Shown here piece after piece: positions 1 through 8,602 of a DNA stretch of 64,000 bases (within the stretch, counting starts at the first letter, position 1; every line of letters starts with the position of its first letter). Both the position numbers and the translations under genes were made by a program. Source of the DNA: Nocardioides luti (GTDB lineage Bacteria > Actinomycetota > Actinomycetes > Propionibacteriales > Nocardioidaceae). Under the pieces are notes generated by a model. The model did no database searches. It was not told the DNA's origin and saw nothing but the letters and a program-made list of their open reading frames with translations. The stretch covers positions 2,604,001 through 2,668,000 of the forward strand of contig NZ_JACKXE010000001.1 in assembly GCF_014212315.1 (NCBI RefSeq), in the 5' to 3' direction.

Positions 1-680
1 AGCAGGACCGCCAGGTTCAGGCGGCAGTGACCGACGTCGGTCCCGCGGCTGGCGACGCCGGCGTGCGGCCAGTCGACGACGCCGGTCAGCCGGCCGTCGA
101 GCCACAGCACGTTGAAGTGCTGGAAGTCGCCGTGCACGAACGCGAGGTCGTCACGGGGCGGCGGGCCGTCGGCGGCCTGGCGGGCGGCCTCGCGGAGGCC
201 ACGGTCGGCGATCCAGTCCAGGGCGCGGGGTCGGTCCTCGTACCGGTCGGCGGCGGCCCGCGGGTTCGCGGGGAGCGGGGTGACGGTGTGGACCGCGGCC
301 TGCGCGGCCGCGAGCTGCGCCAGCCACGAGGCCGGGTCGGCGGGCGCCAGGTCGGGCTCGCCGGCGAGCGCCGTCGTGAGCGTGCGCCGCGGGCCCGTCG
401 CCACCAGCTCGGGGACGGGGACGCCGTGTCCCGGACTGGCGGCCAGCGCCGTGAGGGCCGCGGCCTCGCGCACGACCAGGTCGGTCGTCCCGTCCTCGTC
501 GGCCCAGCGCCGCAGCACCACCTCGACGTCGCGGCCGGGCAGCGAGACCGTGAGCCGGTCCATGTCGGCGGTGATCCCGCCGACCAGCCGCTCGACGGCC
601 ACCACGCGGCCGCCGGGACCCACCTCGCCGCCGACCCACGCCAGCAGGTCCGGGCTCGGGGCGGCGTACTCGCGAGGCAC
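1..680 (-). CDS. Aminoglycoside phosphotransferase-fold kinase (3' end cut by window)
   Basis: The reading frame from the GTG at 680 stays open to the window edge and gives about 226 residues of an APH/choline-kinase-fold protein. Near residue 200 it has the catalytic-loop pattern HGDFQHFNVLW, followed by GVVDWPHA, where the Asp corresponds to the metal-binding Asp of the family. The C-terminal lobe is off the window. Such enzymes phosphorylate small hydroxylated substrates or antibiotics; the substrate cannot be told here. The start is set by a -10-like CAGACT six bases upstream, shared in mirror image with the acetyltransferase at 715. There is no Shine-Dalgarno sequence. Confidence 0.8.
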   Translation of the reverse strand, partial: MPREYAAPSPDLLAWVGGEVGPGGRVVAVERLVGGITADMDRLTVSLPGRDVEVVLRRWADEDGTTDLVVREAAALTALAASPGHGVPVPELVATGPRRTLTTALAGEPDLAPADPASWLAQLAAAQAAVHTVTPLPANPRAAADRYEDRPRALDWIADRGLREAARQAADGPPPRDDLAFVHGDFQHFNVLWLDGRLTGVVDWPHAGVASRGTDVGHCRLNLAVL

Positions 681-684
681 GACA

Positions 685-710
685 CCAGTCTGCCAGCGGT
701 GCCAGACTGG
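685..710. promoter_or_regulatory. Symmetric divergent promoter/operator palindrome
   Basis: This is a 26-base palindrome with 11-base arms, one mismatch and a GCGG centre. Each arm contains CAGACT read outward, placed exactly six bases before the start codon of each flanking gene (GTG at 680 on minus, ATG at 715 on plus). The same DNA can therefore be a two-way leaderless promoter and an operator. Confidence 0.6.
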
Positions 711-714
711 GCGC

Positions 715-1284
715 ATGGAGCGCAGGACGTACGACGTGGTGCCGCTCGACGAGTCGAGCTGGCCCCTCTTCGAGGCGCTCGTCGAGGCCAACAACGGCGT
801 CTTCGGCGGCTGCTGGTGCATCGGCTTCCACCCCGAGGGTCCCCGGGCGAGCGCCGAGGTCAACCGTGAGCGGAAGCGCCAGCGGGTGCTCGACGGCACG
901 ACCCACGCGGCGCTGGTCCTCGACGACGGCGCCTGCGTCGGCTGGGCCCAGTTCGGCACGCCCGAGGACCTGCCCCGGATCAAGAACCGTCCGGCGTACG
1001 AGAAGGAGCTCACCGAGCTGCCGGACTGGCGCATCGCCTGCTGCTACGTCGGCAAGGGCCACCGCCGCCAGGGCGTCAGCACCGCCGCCATCGCCGGCGT
1101 CCTCGACCTCGTCGCGCAGCGCGGCGGCGGCCGGGTCGAGGGCTACCCGGAGGCCGCCGGGGACGTCGCGGCCGGCTTCCTCTTCCACGGCGCGCTCTCG
1201 ACCTACGAGCAGCTCGGCTTCACCCGCGAGCGCAAGATCGGGAAGCACCGCTGGGTCGTCTCCACGGTGGTCACCCCGGCCTGA
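715..1284 (+). CDS. GNAT-family N-acetyltransferase
   Basis: This 189-residue protein has the GNAT acetyl-CoA-binding layout. A beta strand, IACCYVGKGHRRQGVS (about residues 104-119), contains the GxGxRxxG-like phosphate loop, followed by a helix and a C-terminal strand with YEQLGFTRERKIGKH. It would transfer an acetyl group from acetyl-CoA to an amine; the substrate is unknown. It is cytoplasmic, with no signal peptide. The ATG at 715 is chosen because CAGACT lies six bases upstream. It shares a mirror-image promoter with the minus-strand kinase, so the two are probably co-regulated. A pairing of APH-fold and GNAT genes recalls antibiotic modification, but neither protein looks like a known resistance enzyme. 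Confidence 0.8.
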   Translation: MERRTYDVVPLDESSWPLFEALVEANNGVFGGCWCIGFHPEGPRASAEVNRERKRQRVLDGTTHAALVLDDGACVGWAQFGTPEDLPRIKNRPAYEKELTELPDWRIACCYVGKGHRRQGVSTAAIAGVLDLVAQRGGGRVEGYPEAAGDVAAGFLFHGALSTYEQLGFTRERKIGKHRWVVSTVVTPA

Positions 1285-1301
1285 GGGACGCGCGGCCTCA
1301 C

Positions 1302-1307
1302 TAGACT
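1302..1307 (+). promoter_or_regulatory. -10 element TAGACT, leaderless start
   Basis: TAGACT lies six bases before the ATG at 1314. It fits the -10 pattern and spacing repeated across this window. No ribosome site is present. Confidence 0.5.
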
Positions 1308-1313
1308 CGCGCC

Positions 1314-3245
1314 ATGCCTGAGACCCCCGATGCCCGGACCGCGATCGAGGCGCTCCAGGGGCACGAGGCGTGGGCGATCATCCGGCGCTCGACGCGGGCG
1401 GGCGACAAGGACACGGTCGGGCTGATCGGCGGTCGTCGCAGCGTCGTCGACTCGCTGCTCGACGTGCCGCTCGAGGAGGGCGTCCCGGCCGAGGGGCACA
1501 TCGCCGACCGGCTGCTGGCGATCCCGTTCCGCCAGGTCCGCGAGCGCGGTTTCGAGGCGCACGACGACGGGACGCCGCTGGTCGTGGTCGACATCGAGTC
1601 CGAGCTGGAGTTCTCGGTCGCCGAGGTGATCGCGGCGATCGACGACACCGGGATCGAGTTCGCCGACCGCGGCGGCTTCGAGACCGACGACGCGACGTAC
1701 GGCGAGCTCGTCGACGCGATCATCCGGGACGAGATCGGCCAGGGGGAGGGTGCGAACCTCGTCGTCGGCCGGCACTACCGCGCCCGGGTCGCCGACTGGG
1801 ACGCCGGCAAGGCGCTGACCGTCCTCAAGCGGCTGCTCGAGCGCGAGCGCGGTGCCTACTGGACCTACGTCGTCTTCACCGGCGACCGCTACCTGATCGG
1901 CGCGAGCCCCGAGCGGCACGTCTCGATCCACGGCGGGGACGTCCGGATGAACCCGATCAGCGGCACCTTCCGGATCCCGCCGGACGGCGATACGAAGGCC
2001 CAGCTCCTCGACTTCCTCCACGACGAGAAGGAGATCTACGAGCTCTTCATGGTCGTCGACGAGGAGCTCAAGATGATGTGCGACATCTGCAACGAGGGCG
2101 GCCAGGTCCTCGGGCCCTTCCTCAAGCCGATGAGCCGCCTCGTGCACACGGAGTACCTCCTCGCCGGCCGCACCAGCCGCGACCCGCGCGAGGTGCTGCG
2201 CGACACGATGTACGCCGCCACGGTGACCGGCTCGCCGGTCGAGAACGCCTGCCGGCTGATCAAGGAGTACGAGCAGTCCGGCCGCGGCTACTACGGCGCC
2301 GCGCTCGCGATCCTGGGCCGCGACGCCCAGGGCGGCCCGGTCGTCGACAGCCCCATCGTGATCCGCACCGCCGACGTGGGGCTCGACGGCTCGCTGACGG
2401 TCACCGCCGGGGCGACCCTGGTGCGCGACTCGGACGCGGCGTACGAGGTCGCCGAGACGCACGCCAAGGCCGGCGGCATCCTGAGCGCCTTCGGCCTGGT
2501 GCCCGCGGCGCCGGTGCCGACGACCGACATCGCCGGGCTGGTGCTCGACGAGGACGTCCTGCTCGCGCTGAACGCCCGCAACCGGCGGCTCAGCCGCTTC
2601 TGGCTCACCGACCAGGGCGGCTCGCCGCCGGACCCGCGCCTGCGCGGCCGCAGCGTGGTGATCCTCGACGGCGAGGACGACTTCGTGAACATGCTGCGCC
2701 ACGTCCTCGGCGTACTCGGCATGACCAGCGAGGTCGTGCGGCACGAGGAGTACGCCCCCGGCGCGCTCGACGGCTTCGACCTCGTCATCGTCGGGCCCGG
2801 CCCGGGCGACCCCCGCGACGGCGACGACCCCAAGATGGCCCAGCTCCGGGCCGCGGTCGCCGAGCTGATGGCGCAGGGCCAGCCGTTCCTCGCGGTCTGC
2901 CTCGGGCACCAGGCGCTGTGCCACCACCTCGGCATCGAGCTGGCCTACAAGGACATCGTCTTCCAGGGCACCCAGTCGCCGGTCAGCATCGACGGCCGCA
3001 CCGAGCGGGTCGGCTTCTACAACACGTTCGTGGGGCGGGCCCCGACCGACGCGCGCCTCGACGGCGACGTCCACGTCGAGGCGGACCCGGAGACGCGGGA
3101 CATCCACCTGGTCCGCGGGCCGCACTACGCCGGTATCCAGTTCCACGCCGAGTCCATCCTCACCGAGCACGGCTACGACCTCCTTCACGAAATCGTGACC
3201 AGCCTGCTGCTGGAAGACGCCGCGCCCCCTTCCGCAGCGGAGTAG
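1314..3245 (+). CDS. PhzE-type chorismate aminase (fused TrpE/TrpG-like, ADIC or anthranilate synthase)
   Basis: This 643-residue fusion has a chorismate-binding synthase domain (about 100-430) and a class I glutamine amidotransferase domain (about 445-635) with nucleophile motif VCLGHQALCHH and the IQFHAESILTEHG His/Glu pair. The synthase part has NPISGT rather than PIAGT (TrpE) or PIKGT (PabB). Its block LKPMSRLVHTEYLLAGRTSRD, followed by TVTGSPVENACR, resembles PhzE, which makes 2-amino-2-deoxyisochorismate. TrpE/G fusions that make anthranilate are related, so the product is not certain. No phenazine genes are visible nearby. pabA and pabB follow directly, so three chorismate-amination genes lie in a row. 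Confidence 0.85.
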   Translation: MPETPDARTAIEALQGHEAWAIIRRSTRAGDKDTVGLIGGRRSVVDSLLDVPLEEGVPAEGHIADRLLAIPFRQVRERGFEAHDDGTPLVVVDIESELEFSVAEVIAAIDDTGIEFADRGGFETDDATYGELVDAIIRDEIGQGEGANLVVGRHYRARVADWDAGKALTVLKRLLERERGAYWTYVVFTGDRYLIGASPERHVSIHGGDVRMNPISGTFRIPPDGDTKAQLLDFLHDEKEIYELFMVVDEELKMMCDICNEGGQVLGPFLKPMSRLVHTEYLLAGRTSRDPREVLRDTMYAATVTGSPVENACRLIKEYEQSGRGYYGAALAILGRDAQGGPVVDSPIVIRTADVGLDGSLTVTAGATLVRDSDAAYEVAETHAKAGGILSAFGLVPAAPVPTTDIAGLVLDEDVLLALNARNRRLSRFWLTDQGGSPPDPRLRGRSVVILDGEDDFVNMLRHVLGVLGMTSEVVRHEEYAPGALDGFDLVIVGPGPGDPRDGDDPKMAQLRAAVAELMAQGQPFLAVCLGHQALCHHLGIELAYKDIVFQGTQSPVSIDGRTERVGFYNTFVGRAPTDARLDGDVHVEADPETRDIHLVRGPHYAGIQFHAESILTEHGYDLLHEIVTSLLLEDAAPPSAAE

Positions 3246-3261
3246 CGTGGAGGACGTGGCC

Positions 3262-3885
3262 ATGGGCCCGATGGAGACTGCCCCCCAGCTTCATCGGGCC
3301 CACCCGCATTTCCCGGGCCTCGACGTCGTCGTGGTCGACCACCACGACTCCTACACGTGGAACCTCGTCCACCTCGTCGCCGCCGTCACCGGCACCCTCC
3401 CGCGCGTCGTCCAGCACGACCGGGTGGAGGCCGCCGACCTGCTCGGCCACTCCCACGTCGTGCTCTCGCCCGGCCCCGGCCACCCCGACGACCACGCCGA
3501 CTTCGCGGTCGGCCGCGCGGTCCTGCTCGCCGGCACCCGGCCGGTGCTGGGCGTGTGCCTGGGCATGCAGGGCCTCGTGACGGCGTACGGCGGCAGGGTG
3601 GGTCGGGTCCGGCCCGCCCACGGTGAGGTCGCGACGGTGCACCACGACGGCCGCGGCGTCCTCGCCGGGCTGCCCCAGGACTTCGCGGCGGTCCGCTACC
3701 ACTCGCTGGCCGCCCTCGAGGTGCCCGACTGCCTGGAGGTCTCGGCCACCAGCGAGGACGGCGTGGTGATGGGCGTCCGGCACCGGACCCTCCCGCTCGA
3801 GGGCGTGCAGTTCCACCCCGAGTCGATCCTGTCCGAGCACGGGCTGGCCCTGGTCGCGAACTTCCTCGGGGCCGGGCGTGACTGA
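3262..3885 (+). CDS. pabA: Aminodeoxychorismate synthase glutaminase subunit (PabA/TrpG)
   Basis: This class I glutamine amidotransferase of 207 residues supplies ammonia to PabB (or a TrpE). Its nucleophile is Cys99 in GVCLGMQG, and VQFHPESILSEHG carries the His/Glu pair. DHHDSYTWNLVHL near the N-terminus is the usual first strand and loop. A GTG at 3247 is possible, but the ATG at 3262 has GGAGGA seven bases upstream and is preferred. The gene overlaps pabB by eight bases, which supports a subunit partnership with it for p-aminobenzoate and folate. A role with anthranilate synthase as well is possible. Confidence 0.85.
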   Translation: MGPMETAPQLHRAHPHFPGLDVVVVDHHDSYTWNLVHLVAAVTGTLPRVVQHDRVEAADLLGHSHVVLSPGPGHPDDHADFAVGRAVLLAGTRPVLGVCLGMQGLVTAYGGRVGRVRPAHGEVATVHHDGRGVLAGLPQDFAAVRYHSLAALEVPDCLEVSATSEDGVVMGVRHRTLPLEGVQFHPESILSEHGLALVANFLGAGRD

Positions 3886-5167
3886 CCCCGCGGCGTACTT
3901 CCGCGACGTCGCCGCCACCCACCCCCGCTGCTTCTGGCTCGACGGCGGCGGAGCGCGCGAGTGGTCGGGGCGGCGCTCGCTCGTCGGGTGGCTCGACGAG
4001 GACGACGTCTCGCTGAGCTTCGACGCGGCGGCCCGCGAGGTCCGGCGGCACGCCGGCGGCGGCTCCGAGGTCGTGGGCGACGACGTCTTCGCGGTGCTCG
4101 AGGCCGAGCTCGCGGCCGGCGACGCGGGGGACCAGTGGTTCGGCTACCTCGGCTACGCCTGCCGCACCGACCTCCCCGGGCGGCCGTCGGCGGACCTGCC
4201 CGACGCCGTCTGGATGCGGGCGTCGCACGTGCGGCTGTTCGAGCACGAGGTCACGGACGTGCGGGGTGGTTTCGAGACGGTCGCTGCGCGACCTCCTCAA
4301 CCACCGGATGCGGCCTACTCCGACGCGTTCGCCCGGGTCCGCGAGGAGCTGCTCGCGGGCAACTCCTACGAGGTCAACCTGACCTACCGCCGGGCGGTGG
4401 CGTCCGGGCTGGACCCGGTCACGGCCTACCTCCGGCTGCGCGACCTCAACCCCGCGCCGTACGCCGGCTTCCTCCAGCACGACGTGCTGGGTGCGCGCGG
4501 GTGGCTGCTGAGCAGCTCGCCGGAGCGCTACGCGCTGGTGACCGCGGACCGGGTGCTGGAGACCAAGCCGATCAAGGGCACCACCCTGCGCTCGGCGGAC
4601 CCCGTCGCGGACGAGGCGGCGCGCGCCGACCTGGCCGGCGAGCCGCGCTTTCGCGCCGAGAACCTGATGATCGTCGACCTGCTGCGCAACGACCTGTCGA
4701 TGGTCTGCGCGCCGGGGACGGTGGAGGTGCCGGTGCTGATGGAGGTCGAGTCGTACGCCACCGTCCACCAGCTCGTGTCGACCGTGCGCGGCCGGCTGCG
4801 CGACGACGTGACCACCGTCGGGGCGCTGCGCGCGCTCTTCCCGGCCGGCTCGATGACCGGGGCGCCGAAGCTGCGGACGATGGAGATCGTCGACGCGGTC
4901 GAGGCGACGCCGCGGGGGGTGTACGCCGGCGCCTTCGGCTGGGTGTCCGGCGACGGCCGCGCGGACCTCGGCGTGGTCATCCGGTCGCTGACCACGACGG
5001 GCGACGGGACCTGGCGGCTCGGCACCGGCGGCGGGATCACCGTGCACTCGGAGGTGGGCGACGAGCACGCGGAGTCGCGGTGGAAGGCGGAGCGGTTGCT
5101 GTCGGTCTTCGCCGACGGGATCTTCCCCGACGAGACAGGTCGGCAATACGGTGGCAACACCTCATGA
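3878..5167 (+). CDS. pabB: Aminodeoxychorismate synthase component I (PabB) with an internal repeat insertion
   Basis: This 429-residue chorismate-binding enzyme adds ammonia to chorismate for folate synthesis. Catalytic landmarks are ETKPIKGTT near 230 (PIKGT with the PabB-type lysine), RAENLMIVDLLRNDL, SMTGAPKLRTMEIVD and GVYAGAFGW. Start GTG overlaps pabA by eight bases; the stop overlaps the zwf start (ATGA). Residues about 130-144 (GGFETVAARPPQPPD) are encoded by a 41-base palindromic repeat that also occurs three times in a row at 48868-49008. It falls in the linker before the catalytic core and keeps the frame, so the enzyme is probably still active. Confidence 0.88.
   Translation: MTDPAAYFRDVAATHPRCFWLDGGGAREWSGRRSLVGWLDEDDVSLSFDAAAREVRRHAGGGSEVVGDDVFAVLEAELAAGDAGDQWFGYLGYACRTDLPGRPSADLPDAVWMRASHVRLFEHEVTDVRGGFETVAARPPQPPDAAYSDAFARVREELLAGNSYEVNLTYRRAVASGLDPVTAYLRLRDLNPAPYAGFLQHDVLGARGWLLSSSPERYALVTADRVLETKPIKGTTLRSADPVADEAARADLAGEPRFRAENLMIVDLLRNDLSMVCAPGTVEVPVLMEVESYATVHQLVSTVRGRLRDDVTTVGALRALFPAGSMTGAPKLRTMEIVDAVEATPRGVYAGAFGWVSGDGRADLGVVIRSLTTTGDGTWRLGTGGGITVHSEVGDEHAESRWKAERLLSVFADGIFPDETGRQYGGNTS
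4265..4305 (+). repeat. 41-bp palindromic repeat lying in frame inside pabB
   Basis: This is the same element as the tandem units at 48868-49008. Its inner hairpin here is GGTCGC-TGC-GCGACC, whereas the intergenic copies have GGTTGC-TGC-GCAACC. Both strands of the stem have changed together, so pairing is conserved. It codes for a short insert in the PabB linker. Confidence 0.8.
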
Positions 5168-6627
5168 CTACCGTCGACGACATGGAACAACCGCACGTGA
5201 TCGTGCTCTTCGGTGCGACGGGCGACCTGGCCCGCCGCAAGCTGCTGCCTGGGCTGCTGCGCCTCTTCGAGGCCGGCCTGCTGGAGGACGCCCGGATCGT
5301 CGGCACCTCGCTCGAGGACGTCGACACCGAGCACTTCGTGGCGTTCGCGCGTGAGGCGTGCGAGGAGTTCGGCAAGGGGGACGTCACCGACGAGCGCTGG
5401 GCGCCGTTCGGCTCGACGCTGTCCTACGTCTCCCAGTCGGCCGGGCCGTCGGCGCTGGCGGCCGCGGTCAAGGAGGCCGAGGACAGCCTCGACGTCGACG
5501 CCGCGGAGATCAGCCGGCTGCACTACCTCAGCGTGCCGCCGAAGGCCGCGCTCGACGTGCTCCGCCAGCTCGACGAGGCCGGCCTGGTCGAGCGCTCGCG
5601 GATCATCATGGAGAAGCCGTTCGGCACCGACCTCGCGTCGGCGCAGAAGCTCAACCACCGGGTGCACGAGGTCTTCGACGAGAGCCAGGTCTTCCGGATC
5701 GACCACTTCCTCGGCAAGGAGGCGGCGCAGAACATCCTGGCCTTCCGGTTCGCCAACGGGCTCTTCGAGCCGATCTGGAACCGCAACTTCATCGACCACG
5801 TGCAGATCGACGTGCCCGAGACGCTCGGGCTCGAGGGTCGCGAGAAGTTCTACGAGTCGACCGGCGCCTATCGCGACATGGTCGTGACGCACCTGATGCA
5901 GGTGCTGGCGTTCATGGCGATGGAGCCGCCGACGTCGCTGGCGCCCGGGCCGATCAGCGACGAGAAGCTCAAGGTGTTCCGCTCGATGCGGCCGATCGAG
6001 CCGCACAACGTCGTGCGCGGGCAGTACGCCGGCTACCGCGGCAAGCCGGACGTCTCCGACGAGTCCGACACCGACACCTTCGTCGCGCTCAAGGTCGAGA
6101 TCGACAACTGGCGCTGGGCCGGCGTGCCGTTCTTCCTCCGCACCGGCAAGAAGCTGGCCGAGGGTGCCCGGGTCATCTCGATCGCGTTCAAGGAGCCGCC
6201 GCTGGCGATGTTCCCCGCGGGCTCGAACGCCGGCATGCAGGGGCCCGACCACCTGACCTTCGACCTGGCCGACCAGTCCCGGATGTCGCTGTCGTTCTAC
6301 GGCAAGCGGCCGGGCCCGGGGATGAAGCTCGAGAAGCTGTCGATGCAGTTCGCGACCCACGACACCGCGTCGTCGAGCGGCGTGCTCGAGGCCTACGAGC
6401 GGTTGATCCACGACGCGATGCGCGGTGACCACACGCTCTTCACGACCGCGGCCGGCATCGAGACGCTCTGGGACCTGTCCCGCCCGCTGCTCGCCGACCC
6501 GCCGCCGGTGCGGTCCTACGCGCCCGGCAGCTGGGGGCCGAACGCCATCCACCAGCTGATCGCGCCGCACGCGTGGCGGCTGCCGTTCGAGCGGTCCTGG
6601 CGCGACCCGAACGCCACGGCCCAGTAG
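5164..6627 (+). CDS. zwf: Glucose-6-phosphate 1-dehydrogenase
   Basis: It oxidises glucose-6-phosphate to 6-phosphogluconolactone with NAD(P)+, the entry step of the oxidative pentose phosphate pathway. It has 487 residues, the usual family length. The Rossmann motif FGATGDLARRK lies near residue 12 and the substrate-binding and catalytic segment RIDHFLGKE at about 178-186, followed by NRNFIDHVQI. The ATG overlaps the pabB stop (ATGA), so it is translationally coupled; a second ATG at 5182 is possible. Coupling to folate and aromatic genes rather than to other pentose-phosphate genes is unusual. It converges on a lipoprotein gene 11 bases downstream. Confidence 0.95.
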   Translation: MTTVDDMEQPHVIVLFGATGDLARRKLLPGLLRLFEAGLLEDARIVGTSLEDVDTEHFVAFAREACEEFGKGDVTDERWAPFGSTLSYVSQSAGPSALAAAVKEAEDSLDVDAAEISRLHYLSVPPKAALDVLRQLDEAGLVERSRIIMEKPFGTDLASAQKLNHRVHEVFDESQVFRIDHFLGKEAAQNILAFRFANGLFEPIWNRNFIDHVQIDVPETLGLEGREKFYESTGAYRDMVVTHLMQVLAFMAMEPPTSLAPGPISDEKLKVFRSMRPIEPHNVVRGQYAGYRGKPDVSDESDTDTFVALKVEIDNWRWAGVPFFLRTGKKLAEGARVISIAFKEPPLAMFPAGSNAGMQGPDHLTFDLADQSRMSLSFYGKRPGPGMKLEKLSMQFATHDTASSSGVLEAYERLIHDAMRGDHTLFTTAAGIETLWDLSRPLLADPPPVRSYAPGSWGPNAIHQLIAPHAWRLPFERSWRDPNATAQ

Positions 6628-6638
6628 GGCCGGGCGGC

Positions 6639-7199
6639 TCAGGCGGCCGGGGCCTTCTTCGCCAGCGTCGCCATCACGTCGCGGGTCGTGCCGACCACGG
6701 CGTCGCGGTCGTACGGCGCCAGCATGATCGCGTTGACCGTCTCGATCAGCCCGTTGACCTGGACGAAGCCGGTCACCAGCACCGCCTTCCGGCGGGTGTT
6801 GACGACCAGCCGGGCGGCGCCCGCCTCCGGGAGGTCGACGTCGGTGACGGTGCCGTCGAGCTGGCCCATCGAGTCCCACGCGTCCTCGAAGTCGCCGGTG
6901 AACACCCCGTAGGTGACGTTGAGCGTCGGCCCGCCCTTGCGCACGGGCAGGAACGCGCAGCGCGGGTTGTCCGGGGAGCCGGTCTCCTTCGTGACCTCGG
7001 CGCCGAGCGCCCGGCCGACCCGCCCCGCGGCCAGGTCGCGGCACGGGTTGAAGGCCGGTGCGGTGCTCGCCGAGGTGCTCGCCGACGGGGAGGCGGACGG
7101 CTCGGGCGAGGCCGCGGCACCCGGCTGCGAGTCCTCGGAGCTGCACGAGGCCAGCGCGAGCGGCAGCAGCAGGGCCAGCGTGGCGGCGTACGCCCTCAC
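6639..7199 (-). CDS. DUF3558-like lipoprotein coupled to a two-component system
   Basis: This 186-residue secreted lipoprotein has a signal peptide ending in a lipobox (LALAS-C19), a Ser/Ala/Thr/Pro-rich linker to about residue 47, then a globular domain starting NPCRDLAAGRVGRALG with a second Cys in RCAFLPV. That Cys spacing resembles the actinobacterial DUF3558 family. The GTG start overlaps the stop of the sensor kinase by four bases (GTGA), so it is the third gene of the regulator-kinase operon and may modulate or report to the kinase outside the membrane. The longer upstream reading frame lies inside the kinase gene and is not real. Confidence 0.75.
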   Translation of the reverse strand: MRAYAATLALLLPLALASCSSEDSQPGAAASPEPSASPSASTSASTAPAFNPCRDLAAGRVGRALGAEVTKETGSPDNPRCAFLPVRKGGPTLNVTYGVFTGDFEDAWDSMGQLDGTVTDVDLPEAGAARLVVNTRRKAVLVTGFVQVNGLIETVNAIMLAPYDRDAVVGTTRDVMATLAKKAPAA

Positions 7200-8602
7200 G
7201 AGGGCTGCACCGGGGCGGGGTCGCCGGGCAGCCGCATCGTCAGCCGCGCGCCGCCGGAGGGCGAGTCGCCGGCGACCACGCTGCCGGCGTGCCGGGTGGC
7301 GACCTGGTGGGCGATCGAGAGGCCGAGGCCGGAGCCGGGCATCGAGCGGGACTCCTGGGAGCGGTAGAAGCGGTTGAACACGTGCGGCAGGTCCTCCTCG
7401 GCGATGCCGGTGCCCTCGTCGTCGACGGTCAGCACGCCGCCCGTGAGCCGGACCCGGACGGTGCCGTCGGGCGGGCTCCACTTGGCGGCGTTGTCGAGCA
7501 GGTTGGTGAAGGCGCGCTCGAGGGCGGCCGGCTCGCCGATCACCCACCACGGCTCGGCGTCGACGTCGAAGGTGACGCCGGGCGCCCGGCGGCGGACCCG
7601 GACCACGGCGCGGTCGACGATCTCGGAGAGGTCGACGGACTCGACGACGTGGGTGAGCGGCTCGTCGCGGGCGAGCTCGACCAGGTCGCCGATCAGCGTG
7701 GTCAGCTCCTCGGTCTGGGCACGGACGTCCTCGAGCAGCTCGGCGCGGGCCTCGGGCGGCAGCCCGCCGGCCAGGTCGGCCTGGGCGAGCAGGTCGATGT
7801 TCGTGCGCAGCGAGGTGAGCGGGGTGCGCAGCTCGTGGCCGGCGTCCGCGACCAGCTGGCGCTGCCGGTCCCGCGAGGCGGCCAGCGCGAGCAGCATCTG
7901 GTTGAAGGCCCCGGCGAGCCGGGCGATCTCGTCGGCCCCCTCGACGGGCAGCGGCGTGAGGTCCTCGGTCCGGGCGATGTGCTCGACCGACGTCGTCAGC
8001 CGGCGGACCGGGCGCAGGCCGTTGCGGGCCACCGCCCAGCCGGCCATCGCCGCGGCGATCACGCCGGCGAGGCCGAAGAGGAGCATGACGACGCCGAGCT
8101 TGGCGAGCACCTGTTCCTGCGGGTCGAGGGACTGCGCGATGACCAGGGCCTTGCCCTCGCCGGAGGGCACGGTCGCGACCCGCCAGTGCGTGCCGTCGGC
8201 GGTCACGGTGCGGATCGAGTGGGTGGAGCGGCCCTCGAGCACGGCGGTCTCGGGCGCGCCGAGGTCGAGCGTGGGACCGCGGTCGGCGCTGACCGCCTCG
8301 TCGCTGCCGACCGAGAGGAAGAGGATGCGCACGTCGGCCGCGCCGAGCACCCCGGACGGGATGCCCCCGCGGCCCGCGGTGCTGGCCAGCAGACCGGCGT
8401 CGGCGGCCTGCTCGGCACGCTCGATGAGGGACTGGTCCAGCGTGGACTCGAGCTGCATCTTCACGGTGATGAAGGCGCCGGCGGCGACGAACGCCACGGC
8501 CAGGCCGACCGCCATCGTCGTGAGCAGCGTGACCCGGCTGGCCAGCGAGCGGCGGTAGTGCCAGCCCTGGCCCTGGCCCGGCCCCTCGACGGTGTCGGTC
8601 AT
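7196..8602 (-). CDS. Sensor histidine kinase (MprB-like)
   Basis: This 468-residue membrane sensor has TM1 at about 20-45, an extracytoplasmic domain to about 165, TM2 at about 168-190 and a HAMP linker. The HisKA box is [10 protein letters not shown] with the phosphorylated His near 256, followed by the N box [11 protein letters not shown] and G boxes DDEGTGI and GSGLGLSI. It overlaps the response regulator upstream by four bases and the lipoprotein downstream by four bases. The layout matches mycobacterial MprAB-type envelope-stress systems, which is a family-level inference; the signal is unknown. Confidence 0.9.
   Translation of the reverse strand: MTDTVEGPGQGQGWHYRRSLASRVTLLTTMAVGLAVAFVAAGAFITVKMQLESTLDQSLIERAEQAADAGLLASTAGRGGIPSGVLGAADVRILFLSVGSDEAVSADRGPTLDLGAPETAVLEGRSTHSIRTVTADGTHWRVATVPSGEGKALVIAQSLDPQEQVLAKLGVVMLLFGLAGVIAAAMAGWAVARNGLRPVRRLTTSVEHIARTEDLTPLPVEGADEIARLAGAFNQMLLALAASRDRQRQLVADAGHELRTPLTSLRTNIDLLAQADLAGGLPPEARAELLEDVRAQTEELTTLIGDLVELARDEPLTHVVESVDLSEIVDRAVVRVRRRAPGVTFDVDAEPWWVIGEPAALERAFTNLLDNAAKWSPPDGTVRVRLTGGVLTVDDEGTGIAEEDLPHVFNRFYRSQESRSMPGSGLGLSIAHQVATRHAGSVVAGDSPSGGARLTMRLPGDPAPVQPS

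Noticed and set aside
27..869. Plus-strand frames covering the APH-like gene
   Set aside because: Low-complexity composition without motifs. The minus-strand frame from 680 shows HGD...N and DW catalytic patterns.
1203..3263. Very long minus-strand open frame opposite the PhzE-type gene (also 4528-7146, 18715-20874, 20730-23321, 23033-26344 and others)
   Set aside because: These are Arg/Gly/Val/Asp-rich translations of the complementary strand of GC-rich genes, with no family motifs. The plus-strand genes have clear catalytic motifs.
4260..4313. TGCGG direct repeats on both sides of the pabB insert as a target-site duplication
   Set aside because: The distance between them is 49 bases, not a multiple of three, so precise insertion with that duplication would have broken the frame. 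Chance repeats are likely in this GC-rich sequence.
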